From: Sabellastarte sp. h YS-2021 | Taxonomy: Eukaryota > Annelida > Polychaeta > Sabellida > Sabellidae | NCBI GenBank assembly: GCA_964017235.1 | Contig: OZ024929.1 | Coordinates: forward strand, 28,145,464-28,209,463 | Length of the DNA stretch: 64,000 nucleotides | Direction of reading: 5' to 3' | Shown here: positions 25,401-37,128 of the stretch, one piece after another | Position numbering within the stretch: position 1 is the stretch's first letter | Layout of the letters: each line of letters starts with the position of its first letter | Notes under the pieces: generated by a model | Seen by the model: the letters and a program-made list of their open reading frames with translations, nothing else | What the model was told of the DNA's origin: nothing | The model's database searches: none | Program-made: the position numbers and the translations under genes

Positions 25401-28400
25401 GATCAAATCCTGAAGTTTGAGCCATCTCTCTTGAGTGGGTTTTACAAGGGCTGAATCTAGGTGGTATTCGTAGCCCATGAACGAAAAACACCTGAGTAGG
25501 TTTCAGTTCTGATTTTTCCTGATTTATTATCCACCCCAAGGACTGAGTTAGGTCTACCACTGCCTATGTGTTCACTTGGGCTTCCTCCTGAGACTGGGAC
25601 CTGATCAGCCAGTCGTCCAGGTATTGTTGAATTCTGAGTCCTCTTGAGAGGGCCATTAGTTTCACTTCCTTTACGATCATTGTAAAGACCTGGGGGGCTG
25701 TGGCTAGTCCGAATGGGAGGGAGGTGAATTGGAACACCTGTGACTTGTAGCAAAACCTTAGGTATTTCCTTGAGTTTGGATGGATGGGGATGTGTAGGTA
25801 AGTGTCCGATAGATCTATCGACGATACCCACTCCCCTGGAATCAGGGAGGTCCTGATGAACTCTGGAGTTTCCATTTTGAACTTTTCTACGTGTAGAAAA
25901 GTGTTGAGCCTGTTTAGGTCTATGACTGGCCTCCACCTTAGGTGAGGCTTGGTACTAGGAACAGGCGACTGTAAAACCCGAGAGATTTTACATTCTTTCT
26001 ATTGCGTTCTTTGACAGAAGAGACTGGATACAGAGGCCAGGACTTGGTCTTTGAAGGGCCTTGTATTCTGACCGGGTCAGGAGACTGACTGGACTTGGAT
26101 TAAAAAGAATGACAGGATTTGTTTGCCAGTCTAATCTGAAAGAACGGAGGAGAACTCCTACTGGTGGACTGAGTGAGGCTGGAGGAGTCATTGGGGGGAA
26201 GGGTTTTTATGCCCTCGTCCCCTGGAGTGGGTCGAAAGACCTTGGAGCCTCGGCTACTCGATTTCCCCCTACCTGGGGAAAACGATGGATACTGCTAGGG
26301 ATGGAATGACCCCCATTGGGGTGGTTCCTGTAGGAGCCTCTAGATGTGGGGAATTGGAAAGGGTTGATTAATAGGGCCTAAACCCTAAGTGTTATTACAG
26401 GTGCCTTGATGAGGGACTCCTGTCCCTCCTAAAGTAGTTGTGAATGGGGAACTTTAAGATCTAAAGATCCAGTATCTCACCTGAATTCACCATACCCCTT
26501 CTGACTACTTATATGCACCATGGAATTGAGTTTGACCTGTCTGGTAGTAGCCTTGCTACTGTCTTAACATATATATATAACCAGGTTGTATTCAGAGAAA
26601 AACCTAGTGAAGAGCAGCCTGAAGCTCAACTCTTGCTGACCAGAAGGGGAGGAGGGGCTTACCCAAGGAGGCCCCTAAGGAGATACAAATTTGGAAACTT
26701 GTTCCATTTTAAGGGAAATTAAACGGCCCAAGTTCCTGTTGGCCTAGTAAATCATTCAGAGTCCAGACTGTGGAGGATCTAGGCATAAATTTCCTGGGGG
26801 GCAGGGAGGTTCAAAAAACTGCCAAGTTTCAATGTCCTCAAAAATTGGTTAGGGTGAAGTCAGGCAACCTACTTCCCTAAAATACAGAGCCAGGACTGAA
26901 TGAAGGACCTTGTTTAGAAGGCCTCTTGGGCTTGAGGACTTGGACTTTTGAACTTGGACCCAAGCCTCCAATAGGTGATATTTACTGCCAGGCTGGTGAA
27001 CTATTAGTCCAAGTTTTATTTATTTATTTATTTATTTTATTTTATTTTATTTTTTTTTATTTTTTTTTTTTGTTTTTTTGTTTTTTTTTGTGTGTGAGGA
27101 TTGTTAGTGTTCTGATCTGGAATCAACATCCGAACATCAGAGTAGATGATCCGATCATCCGAGGATCAGATCTACATACAATCCACCAAGCATTAGATTT
27201 CAGATGATCCGAGAGATGCAATGAAAACCGAGTATGAAATCATACTGGGTTGAATAGAAGTTGAGAATATACTGCATCCGATTCTCGGATGCATTAAAAA
27301 TCTCGGATGAACTAAGATCTTATCTGAATTTAAGCAGGGATCTGATCCACCCTGGAGAAAGAAGTTGGATATTATAATTTCTATGTAAGCTTTCCTTAAG
27401 GTAAGCTTCGAAGGAAGCTTTGCCTTTCCTTCTTTGAAGGAACTACACAACTAGATTTACATAAGTAAATCAACTGTGACACAAGGTCACCTGCCCCACC
27501 CGCCTCACTGCAGGTAGGGCTAGTTGTGAGATAATGAAAGCAGAAATTACACAGAATTTTATTAAATAACATAGAATCTAAAAAACAAGTAATTATAATT
27601 TAAAACTGGATGAATTAAAATATAATTAAAATAATGGGTAACCAAGGTTACCTTATAGCCTAAAGAGACACGTAATGTCTAGACGATTAATGAAGAATTC
27701 TATTCCTGTTTATTTAAGTATTAACCTTATAAATGGTCAATAATACAGGGAAGAAGGGATAAAATATATTATTTTATTTTATTTATATTTATAAACGTAC
27801 TGTAACAAACCCGCGTCTCTCAGCACATGCGGTCTAGACGTGACGTCATCACAGGGGTTTCCCCGAGGATTCCCCCAGTTAGAATCGTGCTTTATATCAT
27901 ATTTTAACCCTTAAAATGGACCAATAGAGTAAAAGAACGGGGGTAAACCCTTGCAAAATTTATTTAATTTGATTTAAACAGGCATATATTCCTGTAAAAG
28001 AAACTACCAACGCGAGACGTGCATTACAAGAAATTGCTGTCTCGACAATAAAACGGAAGTTGTTTCCGGAGATTTTACTCGGCCAGGACTCGTTTGTGTT
28101 ACATTTATACACTTTTAAACCCTAAAAGGGGTCCAATAATGAAGCAGATAGGGCTTAAATATTTTGTTTTATTTTATTTTACTGACAGGCATATATATAT
28201 ATCCTGTATTAGAAACCACATAAACGAGTCGCCATTGCTTTACAACGTGAACCCAGAAGTGGACTTCAGTTGTAAAATATAGTAAAGATACTTATCTGAA
28301 CTATGAAAAGACATCGAATTATGATTCTATGTAATAAAATAAAGAAACTGGTGTAGTTTCCATATCTAACGACTAGAATATCCTGGTAAAAATGAAATAA

Positions 28401-28604
28401 TATTCCTTGCAAAATAAAGCATTGCTAATTCGCGTGGCCAACGAGAAAGTAGGGCGAGAGGTCAGAGGTTATCACGTGACGACAACTAGCAGTGTATCCG
28501 GTGGCTAACAAGAACTGTCTTTTTTTCTAAGACGTTGGCCCCGGGTGTGGCAACCCGAGAACAGCATTAAGTCCCACATGGTAAGCTATTGTAGCGTAAT
28601 AAAA
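22423..28604 (-). mobile_element. DIRS-type tyrosine-recombinase retroelement 2 (younger, inserted in copy 1)
   Basis: Inverted terminal repeats lie at 22423-22618 and 28437-28604 and differ by about one base over some 150 compared, so the insertion looks recent. Both outer ends carry AAAA (22423-22426 and 28601-28604). On the minus strand the parts run: a gag-side region without recognised motifs (about 26.2-28.4 kb), reverse transcriptase with the YLDDWL box (about 25.45-25.95 kb), RNase H with TDASHEGWGAHLD (about 24.55-25.2 kb), and tyrosine recombinase (about 23.1-24.55 kb; HDIRAF and FTNFYLKDL boxes). An internal complementary region lies at 22676-22781. It is a fossil: the coding parts occupy several frames, with a handful of breaks. 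DIRS elements are reverse-transcribed and integrate through the recombinase without target duplications. Confidence 0.8.
22676..22781. repeat. Internal complementary region of DIRS copy 2
   Basis: This block fuses the complement of the element's left extremity (CACATGGTAAGCTTGTAGC...AAATTTACAA) to the complement of its right extremity (ATTACGCTACAATAGC), joined at TTTT (22739-22742). It therefore has the sequence of a circle junction made from both element ends. This is the diagnostic ICR of DIRS elements, used as template for completing the ends of the circular intermediate. Confidence 0.8.
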
Positions 28605-28900
28605 TATATATTTTCAGATGAAAATAAGCTTTAAATTTGTAGAATAAACCGCGTTTTCTTCAAAGTTGGAGATAACTTCAAAACGTGTCTGCACACTACA
28701 CGCGCCAAACGAAAAAGATGAACTGACGTTACTCTGTCTAGACAGGAAGCAAGTATGATGCGCCACCTAGCGAATGCACACTACTGACCGGTCCTGCTGG
28801 TATTATATACAGGACGTCTTTTTCTGGCGTTTGGCGGGACCGGTCGCGCCGACCGGTAAAGCAATTGTCCATTGGATAGGATGTATTAACACAATAAAAA

Positions 28901-29150
28901 GTAGATTTAAAACATTTTATAAAATTGTATTTCGGGGAAATTAAGTAAACGAACGAAGTTTATTATATACAGATGTAGGAAGAGTCTTGAAGTCACTGTA
29001 CCTATCAAAATTTATAAAACGAATCTTGAAGTCACTGTATCTATAATAAACACTCATTCATAATGTCAAAAATTGCATTCCACAAAGACGACCATACATT
29101 ATGATATAATATTCTAGCAGGAAGGATTAAAAGCATGTTATATCTTATAG
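28901..29150. other. End of intron 1
   Basis: Short AT-rich tail of the first intron between the DIRS terminus and exon 2. It contains a local duplication of TCTTGAAGTCACTGTA near 28987 and 29023, and the polypyrimidine/acceptor stretch ending TATCTTATAG. Confidence 0.6.
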
Positions 29151-29840
29151 GTTAAAATTCTACACAGTCGTAAGCAATATGATGATGTGGAGAAAACACT
29201 GACACTGTACAAGCAGTCATGTGAAGTATCAGAAAGAAGCCCAAGGAACCCATCAGTGCAAGGAATCTGTTGGAACATATACGGGTACGCTGCAAAAGAT
29301 GCTGGAAAACTCCAGGAAGCAAAAGAAGGGTTCAAAAGAGCTTTAAGATGCAATCCTCGCCTCCCATTAGCTCAGATGAACATTGATCTATGTGATGCTA
29401 TGGCATTGTCCTTAGAAACCAGTAATGGTCAATCTAAAGCAACAGATACAAAGCACATATACTTGCCACAAGAAATAAGAACAATTCGTACTTTGCATTC
29501 TGTTCATATCACCTGTAAAGATCCAAAACAGAAGGTTAACTTGAAAGAAACAATTAATAGTATGTGCAGAGCACTGCTTCATGCACCTTACCTGAAGGTT
29601 CTGACTGGTGTAGACTTTGCATATATCTTACTTCAGCAATGCAAGCCAGACGAAGCCCTGAGTATTCTAGATGATGTATTTGAGCAGAATAACATGGAGT
29701 CACTGGCAGACTTGCAGTTCACATGTTACACCCAAGAGGATGTACATATGGTGGATGAATGTATAAAACCAGACATTCTGAAACTGGGTGGAGAAGATCA
29801 ACATACTTTACCTGTACTGGCCTATAGTTTCTACCTGGCA
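29151..29840 (+). CDS. Mab-21/TPR protein, coding exon 2 (TPR-like module)
   Basis: This 230-codon exon is bounded by acceptor TTATAG and donor GTAAGT, phase 0 at both ends, and in frame with exon 1 across a 24.8 kb intron filled with mobile elements. It opens with VKILHSRKQYDDVEKTL and carries a clear TPR-like unit (WNIYGYAAKDAGKLQEAK, then FKRALRCNPRLPLAQMNI). A second helical repeat near its end (LLQQCKPDEALSILDDV) precedes the closing motif LPVLAYSFYLA, which recurs at the end of exons 1 and 3. TPR units are usually protein-binding scaffolds, so this part probably recruits a partner. The exon start is set by the splice site, not by an ATG. Confidence 0.78.
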
Positions 29841-30338
29841 GTAAGTTGACCATTTTATCTTGCAAAACACATGATAATGATTTGGTTTGTTGTCAAAGTG
29901 AAAATGAAACCTAAATGGCCGCATGGTCTACAAGTATAGCATTTATAAGCACTTACTTATCAACTTTGTCCTCATAGGTCAGCTCATTGTAACATGTGGG
30001 ATCCACTAAGGGTCTTTCCGCTTAAGAAATCAGCTGTTTGAAGGAATATAAACTACAAAATTCAAATCTTTGACCTTTATTAAAGGTAAAGTATGGCAAC
30101 ATATCAAAGTATTCTGATAAATTTTGAAGAAGAAAGAAAAGACTTTTGACAACTTAACAGCCCTTTCCCATTGACATACAAGCATACAGGTAGTTCCTCC
30201 AACAATGTAATAATAACAATGTAAGTTTTTTTTCTCTACGGCTGATTCGTAATTTGAATTTCTATAAACTTCAGGTGATGAATTTGTTGTGAAAGTGATG
30301 TATTCATTTTAACAAAAACATTCCCATCAATATTACAG
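29841..30338. other. Intron 2 of the Mab-21/TPR gene
   Basis: A 498-base phase-0 intron with donor GTAAGT and acceptor ATTACAG. No repeats or conserved elements recognised. Confidence 0.75.
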
Positions 30339-31007
30339 GTTCAGGCCTTGATTCAGCTAGAGAGATATAAGGAGGTAACAGATATTTTACAGAAATTTGA
30401 AGCAGTTTGCATCAAGATTGAAAAGGAAGAAACTGGCCCACTTACAAAGCAGACCTTCAGGCAACTGTACAAGTATGCTGAACAGAATGCTCATGCTAAA
30501 CCTCCAAAGGAAAATACCATGGAGAAAATAGCTTCTCCTGAACAAATGAAACTTGGAGTAAAATCTCTCAATGATGACAAGTTGAAGTTTCAAATTCAAC
30601 CAGAGGCGACAGCAGACAAGCCTCGAGATAATTCCATTATTGCTTTGGAAGATTTGAAGCAACTGCCCCTTAGTGTGCAATTGAGGCTGATGCATCTGTG
30701 TTATGTTCAGTCAGACATGGAACAAGAGAGAAGCATGCTGAGGAAACGAATTGGGGCTCTGTATGAACGACACTGGTCTATGCTTGAGGTTCAAATGGAC
30801 TATGCCAATTTCTTATACCAAACTAAACAGTTTCGTGATGCCATTCAAATTGTTAATGAGATACTAAAGCAAGCAAACAATGATTATATGACACCCTTCA
30901 CCAAGGATGAAATGAACATTGTAGATATCAACATTCTCTCTGAAATTGTCAACTACGATGGTAATGCTCTACCATTACCAGTCCTGGGCTATGCATTCTA
31001 TATGAAG
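30339..31007 (+). CDS. Mab-21/TPR protein, coding exon 3 (TPR-like module)
   Basis: This 223-codon exon lies between acceptor ATTACAG and donor GTAGGA, phase 0 at both ends. It starts VQALIQLERYKEVTDIL, has a charged linker at about residues 45-100, and ends with a helical repeat (MDYANFLYQTKQFRDAIQIV) followed by LPVLGYAFYMK. The repeat resembles exon 1's MDYCHFLYSINDYSTALPLL, and the terminal motif is shared with exons 1 and 2, so this looks like a duplicated exon module. The longer open frame past the donor, to about 31061, is intronic read-through and not coding. Confidence 0.78.
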
Positions 31008-31531
31008 GTAGGAAGCCTCTTGATGCTTTGCAGAACTTACTTAAGTCTTAATTTCAAATAATAAATACAAAAGGGACATTCATACTTGCCATTGTATCAC
31101 AGTACAAGCTATTTCAGCTATCATACACTGATGTCTGTGTCTTGTCACTCCATAGTAAGGTGATAAACTTATAACCATTAAATTTCAGACTAAAACATGT
31201 GGGAAGCTACAATTAACTAGGCAGGTTTTTATTATAATAAAATGGCATATTAACTTATTACTGTGGTGTTTGATTGATTTGCAAGATTAATGAATGAATA
31301 TTCATTTCTGTTTTAGTTTCAGCAATTTTGTTTCAACAAAATTGACACCAAATGATTCTTTTTGTGTCAATTTTACAAAGAAAATCAAACAAAACCTGGC
31401 TATGTTTAATATGAAATACTTTTGATTGTGAATGAGTATAGTTATGGTAAAAGATTACTTGATTACAAAAATTACCATTTTTTCTGACCTTACCTGAAAA
31501 TGACACACAACTGTTGCTATCTCTCCTTTAG
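31008..31531. other. Intron 3 of the Mab-21/TPR gene
   Basis: A 524-base phase-0 intron with donor GTAGGA and acceptor CTCCTTTAG. A local near-palindrome ATTTTGTTTCAACAAAAT lies near 31325. Otherwise featureless. Confidence 0.75.
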
Positions 31532-32179
31532 GTTCAATGCCTTTATAAACTGGATGAACAGCGCCACGTAATAGAACAGGAGTTGTTTTCTATGTTTTCC
31601 ACTGGAGAGAAAGCAGAGCATGTCCTCCACAATAAGCTGATGGCTACATGGTACATCTTAGTAGGACATGTTGCACGTGATGTTAAGGAGTTTCAATTTG
31701 CACTGAGGGCTTTCGATAGAGCCAGCACCTTACAGCCGCAAAATGTCCAGGTGCGCAACAATATCGAGGTCTGTGAGAAATTAATTCTTACTGAGCTTGC
31801 CGAGGTGAAGAATACAGAAAAACCACCAGAAAGACCCGAGTGCACAATAAACATGTCCCTTAAAAGTGATGATGACAGCAAAGTAACTGCTTCTCTGATA
31901 GGAGATGGGGTTTCATCCAGTGGAGACTTTCCCTCTGCAGGGGAGAAAGCAAAGCCTAAAGCTGCCACAGAAGATGTATCCCTTAATCCTTTAGGCCATT
32001 CTACTGAAAAACAGACACTAAATCCATCAGCGTTTCCAGCAGAACCCACATCAGATGGAGTTGAGGAATCATCTGTCTCTGTAGCACCTCAGTTAACTCA
32101 AACAATGACTCAAGCAAGTCTGCAAAACCTAATTGACAAACTGACAAAAACACCCATAGTTGATCTGGATCTAGATTAG
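31532..32179 (+). CDS. Mab-21/TPR protein, last coding exon
   Basis: Acceptor CTTTAG precedes 215 codons and a TAG stop at 32177-32179. The exon opens VQCLYKLDEQRHVIEQEL and contains a TPR-like unit (WYILVGHVARDVKEFQFALR, then FDRASTLQPQNVQVRNNI), very like the start of exon 2. The last ~115 residues are low-complexity and rich in S, T, P, E and K, probably disordered, and end in an acidic tail VDLDLD. The acidic tail could be a docking motif, but that is inference. The frame matches exon 3 in phase 0. Confidence 0.78.
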   Translation, partial: VQCLYKLDEQRHVIEQELFSMFSTGEKAEHVLHNKLMATWYILVGHVARDVKEFQFALRAFDRASTLQPQNVQVRNNIEVCEKLILTELAEVKNTEKPPERPECTINMSLKSDDDSKVTASLIGDGVSSSGDFPSAGEKAKPKAATEDVSLNPLGHSTEKQTLNPSAFPAEPTSDGVEESSVSVAPQLTQTMTQASLQNLIDKLTKTPIVDLDLD

Positions 32180-35100
32180 GGAGGAAGGTAGAAAAAAAAG
32201 TATTTGTAAACTGTAAGCTTATTAATTAATGGTCTGCATTCATAATAGTCATTAGGGTATAAAGCAAGATAATCAAAAGTTTGTTAATACAGAATCAATT
32301 CAAGACAAACAGGAACTTACTACATATTTTATCTTTCCTTTTCATTTGCACATCCTAATGACACAGTTATGAACATATGGATTAACAATGAAGTTAAACT
32401 GATCCTACTCTCTTTGTTTAGCCTTTCAGTGTACATAAATACTGATTATTAACTTGATATCAGCTGTTCTGTCTTTATTTAGTATTTTGGGAATTTGCAC
32501 TCTTATGGCATGTTTGCTGCTCTACTTAAAATGGATGAAAAGTTAATTCACAAAATTTCACTGATAAAGTATACTATATACTCCCTTATAAAATTCCAAA
32601 CAATAACTCAGCAGAAATACCTTGTGCAATTGGTTTAGACCAGAGTTGAAATTAGTGGTATCTATTCTTCAAATAGACATTATTAATACATTTTAACTGG
32701 TTAAAACACATTAAACTACAAATCTTAGTCAAATTTGAGTAAATAGTGATGATATTAAGTTACATCCTTGTCTACATACTTTATCTACTTTCAGAGTAAA
32801 TTCAACTATTTTTTCCTATATGTAATATATTTTGGTAAAGTATTTCACTTATTTTTGTCTGTATGTTTATGCTGTTTATTCACTTAATTAATGGAGCCAG
32901 TTTCGGAAAAAGTAAACTGAAGATCTGTTTCTCAAAGAGAGCAAATAATAATCAAGCAAGACACCTGCTATTTACAAAAAAAAAAAAGAAAAAAAAAAAA
33001 AAAAATTGGTGTTTCCCTGAACTAAAGGTTTACTGAACACTTTTCATAACTACCTTTTCTATAACTATGCTTTCTTATTGTGCATTGCATGTAAAGATGT
33101 TAAATTACCAATTAAAGTGGACTTTAAAATTTCATATAGTATAATTAAAATATACAGCAGCATATAAATTTGGTCATTCAGCTTCAGTTGTAAATGAAAG
33201 CGGTGCCAATACAGTACCACTGGACAATGTAATAAATTAAATGTGGATATCTTGAATTACAAGAAAGTACATATAACAAATGCTAAGCTTGTTTTGCATT
33301 TAGTATTGGTGATTAGGCATAAGAATTGAAAACCCTGTGTGTGTGTGTGTATCGGTGTGAAAAACATAAGACTAAAGACAAGATTCTGTGGCCCTTAGAG
33401 GGATAGACTCCCTCCTATTTTAAGTGTTTGGCCTTTATGGCATTAATTTGCTTCTCCAGAGACCAATCGACATCCTACCTGTGCTTCTAAATATAAAGTA
33501 GTGAGTTTTCAAGATACTCTAGAATTTAAATCGCTGACAAACAGTATTAAATTTTTAATTATGCCATCATCATTATTCTGTTGTAGTGGTTTGTATCTCT
33601 ATCCAACTTAATTTCTACATGCATTTATTAGACATTTTCAAAGAAACTTTGACTATACTTAACATATGTGAATCACAACAATAAATATACTTCTTATCTT
33701 CATGGTATCTTGTAGTATATGTAAAAATGCCTGATGGTAGCAACAGTCCAGTAAAGCATAAACAAGAATTCTTGATAATGTATTCTAGAAATGTGTAAGT
33801 GCTATAAGCCCCTATCACACCAACAGCATATGGCTTTTATTTGTTATTTTAGCTGAAACAAAGTTGTTTGTGTAAGAAATGCCCTGCTGTGCTTTTGTTG
33901 TTGTTTATGTGATTTTTAAGTCACACTTCACTTTCATTTCTGACATTTGGAAATGTCTTTTTATGTAAATTTGGTTAAAGTCACATAAGTGGGACTTTCA
34001 AATGTTACTTTGTATCATAGTTGTGACACTTTTGTCTATTATATTGGGATTTATCCTGAAAGTTTATCAACATTTTCCTCATTATATTATAGTTCTGAAT
34101 GGTGTTGCGTGTTTGCATGGATAATGACTAAAGTAAAAGTTACTGTATTAATTTAAGTAAACAAGAATCCTTAGTGGCCTAAATATTAATGTTATATTGT
34201 TGTGGATGATGTAACAATTTGAAAAGGCAAATCAGAACTTTAGATTAACTATATATATAACTTATAACATGTGCATGTATACTGAAGACTTAAATATTTT
34301 CAGCAGTGGTTATGGATTACATCATTTGTTATACCTAAAGCTGCATTCATCAGTTATTTGCAGATGAAGCAATTCAATTAAAAACTCAAGTCAAACAAAG
34401 TGAAAAACAGTTGTAAGCAGATGTAGTCCAAAGCCTAATGATCACAACTCTAATGAAGGATAAACATATCCTGAAAATCTGAGAAAGATCTATTGAGCGG
34501 TTTGGTCTGCAGAGACCCACAAAATAACATTTTATAAACCATTACCATGGCAACAATTTTTGCTACATAGTTTTCCCAAAGTTTTCAGGTTAAGCTTTCA
34601 GTGGTATAAACATACCCTGAAAATTTGATAGAAATCCATTAAGGGGTTTGATCTCCACAGTGGATTGAATATGGGTGGGACGGACAAACAGACAGACAGA
34701 AAGGAGTATTCCTAGATCCCCCTTCAACTTTCGATGACGAGATAATATATTAAAGCATGAAGCAATATATTTCCTCGGTGATTATCAAGTGATTACCCAA
34801 ATATTGAATTGGTTTTTCTAAAGTGAGGAATCGTGGCACATTTTCTAGCTTGCTTGTAGTCAAGTTTTACAATGACAGGACTATACGCAAAAAATTTGAT
34901 TTAATTTGCTACTATTAAAGAAAATATTTTGACAACATAAAGTATATGAATATGAAATGTATATTGCTATTAGCTGAAATAAATTTGTAGAATAAATTTT
35001 TATTTTTGCTTGAGAAATATATTTGTTACTTTCTAATGTACATTAACAACCTGACATGTGGCTATAATAAGGTGGACTACGCCCAGAATCTACTACACAT

Positions 35101-36985
35101 AACTAGACATGGAATAGTAGCATATTTTCCTATCAGTATCCTGCTAATGCAAAACCATTCTAATTCTGGAATACCAAAAATAGTCTGTTTTAGTTTGTCC
35201 CAGTCGAATCGGTTGTCAACAGGAAATAGAGTTTCATCAAAATCACTACAAAACCTTAAAATTTGCCAAAAAATGTTACAATTTCTTCAGATTTATTGTA
35301 TGTTTGTAATATCTCCAGTTTTCCAACCATTTTCTGCACTGAAAATCGACATCTTGGTACTATTACTTAGTTTTAGTATCTTTAAAATGGTCTCGATACT
35401 GTAAACCGGCACCGGCAATACTATCTCATCTCTACAAATAACCCAAATCCACATAGGAAATACAACAGGGAAAAACATTGTTCCCACTCTTTAACATTTG
35501 GAATGTAAAACAAACTGACCATATTATTTTACCAAAGTAAAGGGTTCAGTGCTCAATATAATCAAACTTATTCATAATCATACACAACTTGAATCGGGCA
35601 TTTAGTGGCACAAACAGTGTTTTAAATTCAAATAATTTGAAATGCACTTTTACTTCTTTGTACATTCACAATGTGGAATATAAAAATTTCATATCTTTCT
35701 GGTATAACATACTATATAAGTGGAAAGTTTAACATGATGTAAATTTTAGTTATTTTGTCCAATGGAAGTTTAACCTGTAATAATCTCTGAAATATAAAAT
35801 AACCATGAGTGATTATTTGTGCTGTAAGTCGTCAAGAAATACTAGAGTCAACGCATCGGAACTAACAGACGATGGTGAACTGACGAAAGTCGCACTAGTG
35901 TTGAACCAGGACTTCAGAAGAAATATATTTTATTAATTTGCCGGTTTTACATAAAAAATGAATTTTCGTAGTTTGATCATTGACCCTATCCGATAAAATA
36001 CTGAATCTCGTGAGAATTTTATATTTGCGGTTAAAATATTGAGGGAAGCAGCATTGTTGTTTCCACTTGAAAGCCGTGACAACTTAAAAATGTGATTGTT
36101 TTCTTTAAAAACGCTAATTATCATAAGATTTTATTAAGTAAGTAATATTTTACAGTATTATAAAAATTGTGATGAAAAATCGATCTTTATAATGCATGAA
36201 CCAATGAGTCATAATTTGAACACTCACGAACGACTATGAACAAGTCGAGCCGCATCGTTACTGCACTAGTGATTATAAGTGAAATTAGCCTCAGTAAGAT
36301 TTGAGACAAGACACTGGAAAATTTTTTTTTTAATATCTTCACCTGAAAAGGCACAAAATTGTTTTAACCTTGACACTGTAATTATAGCAGAGCCTAAACT
36401 AAAGCATTTTCATGAATGAAAACTTACCCAGTGTAATATAAGGGGAGGGTAAATGCATTCATAACATAGTGATAAGACATGTTTTCATCTAAGAGTTCTG
36501 AAATAAATCTGTTAAACTGCCCCTATACATAGCCCAAAAGTTCTAGAATCAGATATATGTGCAAACACCAATTTGGGGCAGTAGTTATTAATCAGATTTT
36601 GGTCACTTTTACTTCACAGTTTTATATGATAAGTGAACAGATAAAAAATGGAGTATAAGCCTCCATATTAATGGGTTTCAGATTATATAATTTTTTTTTG
36701 TATGTCTGGTAAATAATGTGAACATAGATAATACATTTTTCTGGAATGCCTGTAACTTTACTACTTGTCTTCCAATTTTGATCATTTTTTCACAAATGAC
36801 ATCAACATTTTGACATCAACAAACAAGAAACATCTGCACTATTTATACTGTCACTTGTTGCCTGGTGGTTTGCAGTATGTCTGAAAAGTCAGTCACTACG
36901 CAAAACTTAATGAAAGACACAAACTGACAACACACACTAACTCAGGCTAACAGATATTCTACTGTATGTACATCTCTTCACTCAC
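32180..36985. other. 3' UTR of the Mab-21/TPR gene and intergenic DNA
   Basis: After the stop at 32177-32179 the sequence is AT-rich non-coding. A possible polyadenylation signal AATAAA is at 33231-33236, preceded by an A-rich tract near 32980-33005; a GT run lies at 33339-33352. At about 34430-34745 there is a diverged dispersed repeat with CCTGAAAATTTGATAGAAAT-like blocks and a GGACAAACAGACAGACAG run. I searched this stretch on the minus strand for the missing C-terminal INTS10 exons and found none with matching residues and splice sites. Confidence 0.5.
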
Positions 36986-37128
36986 CAGTGCACAGTACAT
37001 CGTTACTCTGCAGCAATTCCCAGCACTTCACTGCCACCTTGAGGTTCTGGAAGATTTCTTTGTAGCTGGTCACTTCCCTGCCCGCTGTCAACTGAGGAGA
37101 TGAGGCTTCTACTTTCGCCTTCTTATGC
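36986..37128 (-). CDS. Integrator complex subunit 10, exon g (leftmost found)
   Basis: Minus-strand exon with acceptor CACACAG and donor GTGAGT, 143 bases, entering in phase 2 and leaving in phase 1, which fits exon f. The translation runs HKKAKVEASSPQL...REVTSYKEIFQNL...VKCWELLQSNDVLCTG. It aligns with the HKKRKL...SWELLYSLEFL segment of vertebrate INTS10 as I recall it. It is the last INTS10 exon I could find; the C-terminal ~270 residues expected after it were not located in the window. Confidence 0.8.

Larger units (their letters stand above)
17414..28900 (-). mobile_element. DIRS-type tyrosine-recombinase retroelement 1 (old, broken, split by a second DIRS)
   Basis: Inverted termini of about 215 bases lie at 17414-17640 and 28685-28900 (shared landmarks CCAATGGACAATTGCTTTACC, CCGGTCAGTAGTGTGCATTC and their complements). 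Read on the minus strand, the internal part shows DIRS-like RNase H and linker sequence (HPQVDLFATR, VDALSLPW) at about 18.55-19.3 kb and a tyrosine recombinase at about 17.65-18.55 kb. The right two-thirds is the inserted element 22423-28604; without it this copy is about 5.3 kb. It is a fossil with many breaks. Its termini differ by roughly 3-4%, so it is clearly older than the inserted copy. It is of the same family as the copy at 62344-64000. Confidence 0.75.

Noticed and set aside
35006-35404. 132-codon plus frame
   Set aside because: Hydrophobic low-information translation with no family resemblance, in intergenic DNA.
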